DNA of 64,000 bases from assembly GCF_029839275.1 (NCBI RefSeq), contig NZ_JAOCAH010000011.1, forward strand, positions 1 to 64,000, written 5' to 3'. Under the pieces are notes generated by a model. It ran no database searches. It was not told the DNA's origin and worked only from the letters and a program-made list of their open reading frames with translations. The DNA comes from Pseudomonas sp. GD03944 (GTDB taxonomy: Bacteria; Pseudomonadota; Gammaproteobacteria; Pseudomonadales; Pseudomonadaceae). Within the stretch, counting starts at the first letter, position 1; every line of letters starts with the position of its first letter. Position numbers and translations under genes: made by a program. Of the stretch, positions 61,950-64,000 are shown piece by piece.

Positions 61950-62885
61950 TCAGGAGGCTGCCGTCGGCCCGCTTGCGGTCTCGGCGGGAGCGGCAGGTGC
62001 TTCCGGCTCCACAGGGGCCTCGGGCACGCGGTCCAGGGTCAGGGTCACACGGCGGTTCTTCGCCCGGTTCGCCGGGCTGTTGTTCGGCACCACCGGGTAG
62101 CGTTCGCCATGGAAGCGCAGGGTGATCTGCTCGGCCGGCACACCATTGGCCTTGAGGAACTCCATGACCGCCAGGGCACGACGCCGCGACAGGTCGCGGT
62201 TGGTCAGGCGGTTGCCGCTGTTGTCCGAATGGCCGTCGAGCTGGATGCGGTTGACGCTGGGATCGGCCTTGAGAAACGCCAGGATGATTTCCAGCTTGGC
62301 CTGGGCCATCGGGTCGAGGTCCACGCCGCCGCCCGGGAAAGCCACCTGGCTTTGCCGCACCTGGTCGAAGTTCACCGGCAGCAGCTTGGCGGTGCAGGCC
62401 AGGTAGTCGTTGTAGGCCTTCTGGAACTTCACCGGCAGCAGCCGCACCTCGAGGTTGTCGTTGCCTTGCATCGTGCGGTGCCGCACCAGGGGGCTACGCC
62501 CCTCGAGCAACCCGGTCAGCAGCCGCCCGGCCTGTTCCTGGGAGCTGTTGAACAGCACCTCGCCGTTGCCGACGCTGACCACCCCCAGGTTGATGTCGCC
62601 CCGGCCCGGCTGCCAGGGCGCCGCCGCGGCGAGCAAGGTGGCCGAGCCGGTCCCGAGCCAACGCTCGCGGGCCTGCAGGCGGAAGGTGGCCTGCTCGCCT
62701 GCGCGGCGCACGAACTCGCCGGAGCCGAAATCGGTGATGGGCTGTGCCAACCGGCACTCGAACTGATCCCCGGCGACCTGCCATTCGACTTTTTCCAGGC
62801 GCGTCTGGAAGCTGATGCCCCAGGCTGGCAGGCAAACCGGCAAGCTGGCGATCAGGCTTAGAATGACAAAACAAGGCTGGCGCAC
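61950..62885 (-). CDS. motY: Flagellar T-ring protein MotY
   Basis: A 311-residue periplasmic protein of the stator-associated ring. It has a signal peptide (GTG start at 62883-62885, VRQPCFVILSLIASLPVCLPAWG), an N-terminal MotY domain (FQTRLEKVEWQVAGDQFECRL) and a C-terminal OmpA peptidoglycan domain (IQLDGHSDNSGNRLTNRDLSRRRALA). A GTGGAGC ribosome site precedes the GTG. The long upstream open frame is a shadow of pyrC. It is adjacent to argG and pyrC as in P. aeruginosa. Confidence 0.93.
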   Translation of the reverse strand: MRQPCFVILSLIASLPVCLPAWGISFQTRLEKVEWQVAGDQFECRLAQPITDFGSGEFVRRAGEQATFRLQARERWLGTGSATLLAAAAPWQPGRGDINLGVVSVGNGEVLFNSSQEQAGRLLTGLLEGRSPLVRHRTMQGNDNLEVRLLPVKFQKAYNDYLACTAKLLPVNFDQVRQSQVAFPGGGVDLDPMAQAKLEIILAFLKADPSVNRIQLDGHSDNSGNRLTNRDLSRRRALAVMEFLKANGVPAEQITLRFHGERYPVVPNNSPANRAKNRRVTLTLDRVPEAPVEPEAPAAPAETASGPTAAS

Positions 62886-63050
62886 GGCAAGCTCCACGGG
62901 AATAACGGCGTTCCAAGGAGGTATCGGTGGCAAACGGAAAAACTTAAGCCCACCCATCCGCATCCACCCGTCCCCGGCTGATGTCCGGCGTGCCCTGGCA
63001 GGGCTTTTCCGGTAGCATTCCCGCCACGTTTCGCCCGCCTGGATACCTCC

Positions 63051-64000
63051 ATGACCAACCGTCTTACCCTGCTGCGTCCCGACGACTGGCACATTCACCT
63101 GCGCGACGGCGCGGTGCTGCCGCACACCGTTGCCGACGTGGCGCGCACCTTCGCCCGCGCCATCATCATGCCGAACCTGGTGCCGCCGGTGCGCAATGCC
63201 GCCGAAGCCGGTGCCTACCGCGAGCGCATCCTGGCTGCCCGCCCGGCCGGCAGCCGCTTCGAGCCGCTGATGGTGCTGTACCTCACCGACCGTACCAGTG
63301 CCGAAGACATCCGCGCCGCCAAGGCCAGCGGTTTCGTGCACGCGGCCAAGATGTACCCGGCCGGCGCGACCACCAACTCGGACTCGGGCGTCACCAGCCT
63401 GGACAACATCACCGGCGCCCTGGAAGCCCTGGCCGAGGTTGGCATGCCGCTGCTGGTCCATGGCGAGGTCACCCGGGGTGACGTGGACGTCTTCGACCGC
63501 GAGAAGATCTTCATCGACGAGCACATGCGTCGTCTGGTCGAGCGTTTCCCGACGCTGAAAGTGGTGTTCGAACACATCACCACCGGCGATGCCGCCCAGT
63601 TCGTCAAGGAGGCGCCGAGCAACGTCGCCGCCACCATCACCGCCCAGCACCTCCTGTACAACCGCAACCACATGCTGGTCGGCGGCATCCGTCCGCACTT
63701 CTATTGCCTGCCGATCCTCAAGCGCAACACGCACCAAGTGGCACTGCTCGACGCGGCCACCAGCGGCAGCCCCAAGTTCTTCCTCGGCACCGACTCGGCG
63801 CCTCACGCCCAGCATGCCAAGGAAGCAGCCTGCGGCTGTGCCGGCTGCTACACCGCCTACGCCGCCATCGAGCTGTACGCCGAAGCCTTCGAGCAGCGTA
63901 ACGCGCTGGACAAGCTGGAAGCCTTCGCCAGCCACTACGGCCCGGACTTCTACGGCCTGCCGCGCAACACCGACACCATCACCCTGGTACGCGAAGACTG
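63051..64000 (+). CDS. pyrC: Dihydroorotase, 3' end cut by the window
   Basis: The first 316 codons of a class II dihydroorotase (full length about 348), which closes carbamoyl-aspartate to dihydroorotate in pyrimidine synthesis. DDWHIHLRDG (HxH zinc site, about residues 14-16) and AAKMYPAGATTNSDSG (carboxylated lysine), HGEVT, EHITT and GTDSAPHA are all in place. The end lies beyond position 64000. It is divergent from motY. Confidence 0.96.
   Translation, partial: MTNRLTLLRPDDWHIHLRDGAVLPHTVADVARTFARAIIMPNLVPPVRNAAEAGAYRERILAARPAGSRFEPLMVLYLTDRTSAEDIRAAKASGFVHAAKMYPAGATTNSDSGVTSLDNITGALEALAEVGMPLLVHGEVTRGDVDVFDREKIFIDEHMRRLVERFPTLKVVFEHITTGDAAQFVKEAPSNVAATITAQHLLYNRNHMLVGGIRPHFYCLPILKRNTHQVALLDAATSGSPKFFLGTDSAPHAQHAKEAACGCAGCYTAYAAIELYAEAFEQRNALDKLEAFASHYGPDFYGLPRNTDTITLVRED

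Overview
The window is chromosomal DNA of a Pseudomonas species, most likely from the fluorescens/putida side of the genus. The evidence is the high GC, the GCC/CTG-rich codon use and gene neighbourhoods known from pseudomonads: argG-motY-pyrC, rnf genes followed by nth, dinG / OmpA / DUF6231 / ychJ / quiP, and a glycerate kinase-GntP-CdaR operon. About 60 protein genes can be supported. I see no rRNA, tRNA or CRISPR array.

Layout. 1-9 kb: a LysR regulator divergent from an MFS exporter, the potassium transporter kup, rimO, then a run of small lipoprotein and membrane-protein genes. 9-14.7 kb: a GAPDH paralogue, an FAD-dependent oxidoreductase, a DUF488 protein, an acetyltransferase overlapping a cysteine-synthase-like PLP enzyme, and an EamA transporter broken by a frameshift. 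14.8-20.5 kb: a complete Mrp-type Na+/H+ antiporter operon with subunits A and B fused. 20.8-25.9 kb: a SlyB-like lipoprotein, the glycerate operon and pdxH. 25.9-36.5 kb: OmpA-type lipoproteins, a beta-lactamase-fold esterase, a GH50 (agarase-like) glycosidase, dinG, a CopD-like protein, a collagen-like secreted protein and DUF6231.

36.45-45.05 kb is an integrated element of about 8.6 kb. It sits in the 3' end of the DUF6231 gene and is bounded by a 44-bp direct repeat (41/44 identical). It carries a tyrosine integrase, several unknown small genes, a KilA-N protein, a serine recombinase and, on the opposite strand in clearly AT-richer DNA, a three-gene operon that I read as an ABC-three-component (ABC-3C) conflict system: a DUF2326 coiled-coil ATPase, a small middle component and a nuclease-like effector. 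Triplets of TGTCACCA-type repeats lie just inside both ends and look like integrase arm sites. The element separates DUF6231 from ychJ, which were evidently translationally coupled (TAATG) before insertion.

45-51 kb: ychJ, a LEA-2 lipoprotein, SEC-C and DUF2489 proteins, the acyl-homoserine lactone acylase quiP, a tight cluster of terminators and dcd. 51-55 kb: a cold-shock protein, apbC/mrp and metG. 55.1-59.6 kb: an rnf-type operon (A-like, B, D, G, E-like, nth) that lacks rnfC, has lost the RnfB membrane anchor and has lost three of the four cysteines expected to hold the RnfA/RnfE membrane iron-sulfur cluster. 59.7-64 kb: a PA3496-like small gene, a 5'-truncated DUF799 remnant, argG, motY and the start of pyrC, which runs off the end.

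The two regions most worth follow-up are the ABC-3C island and the reduced Rnf operon.
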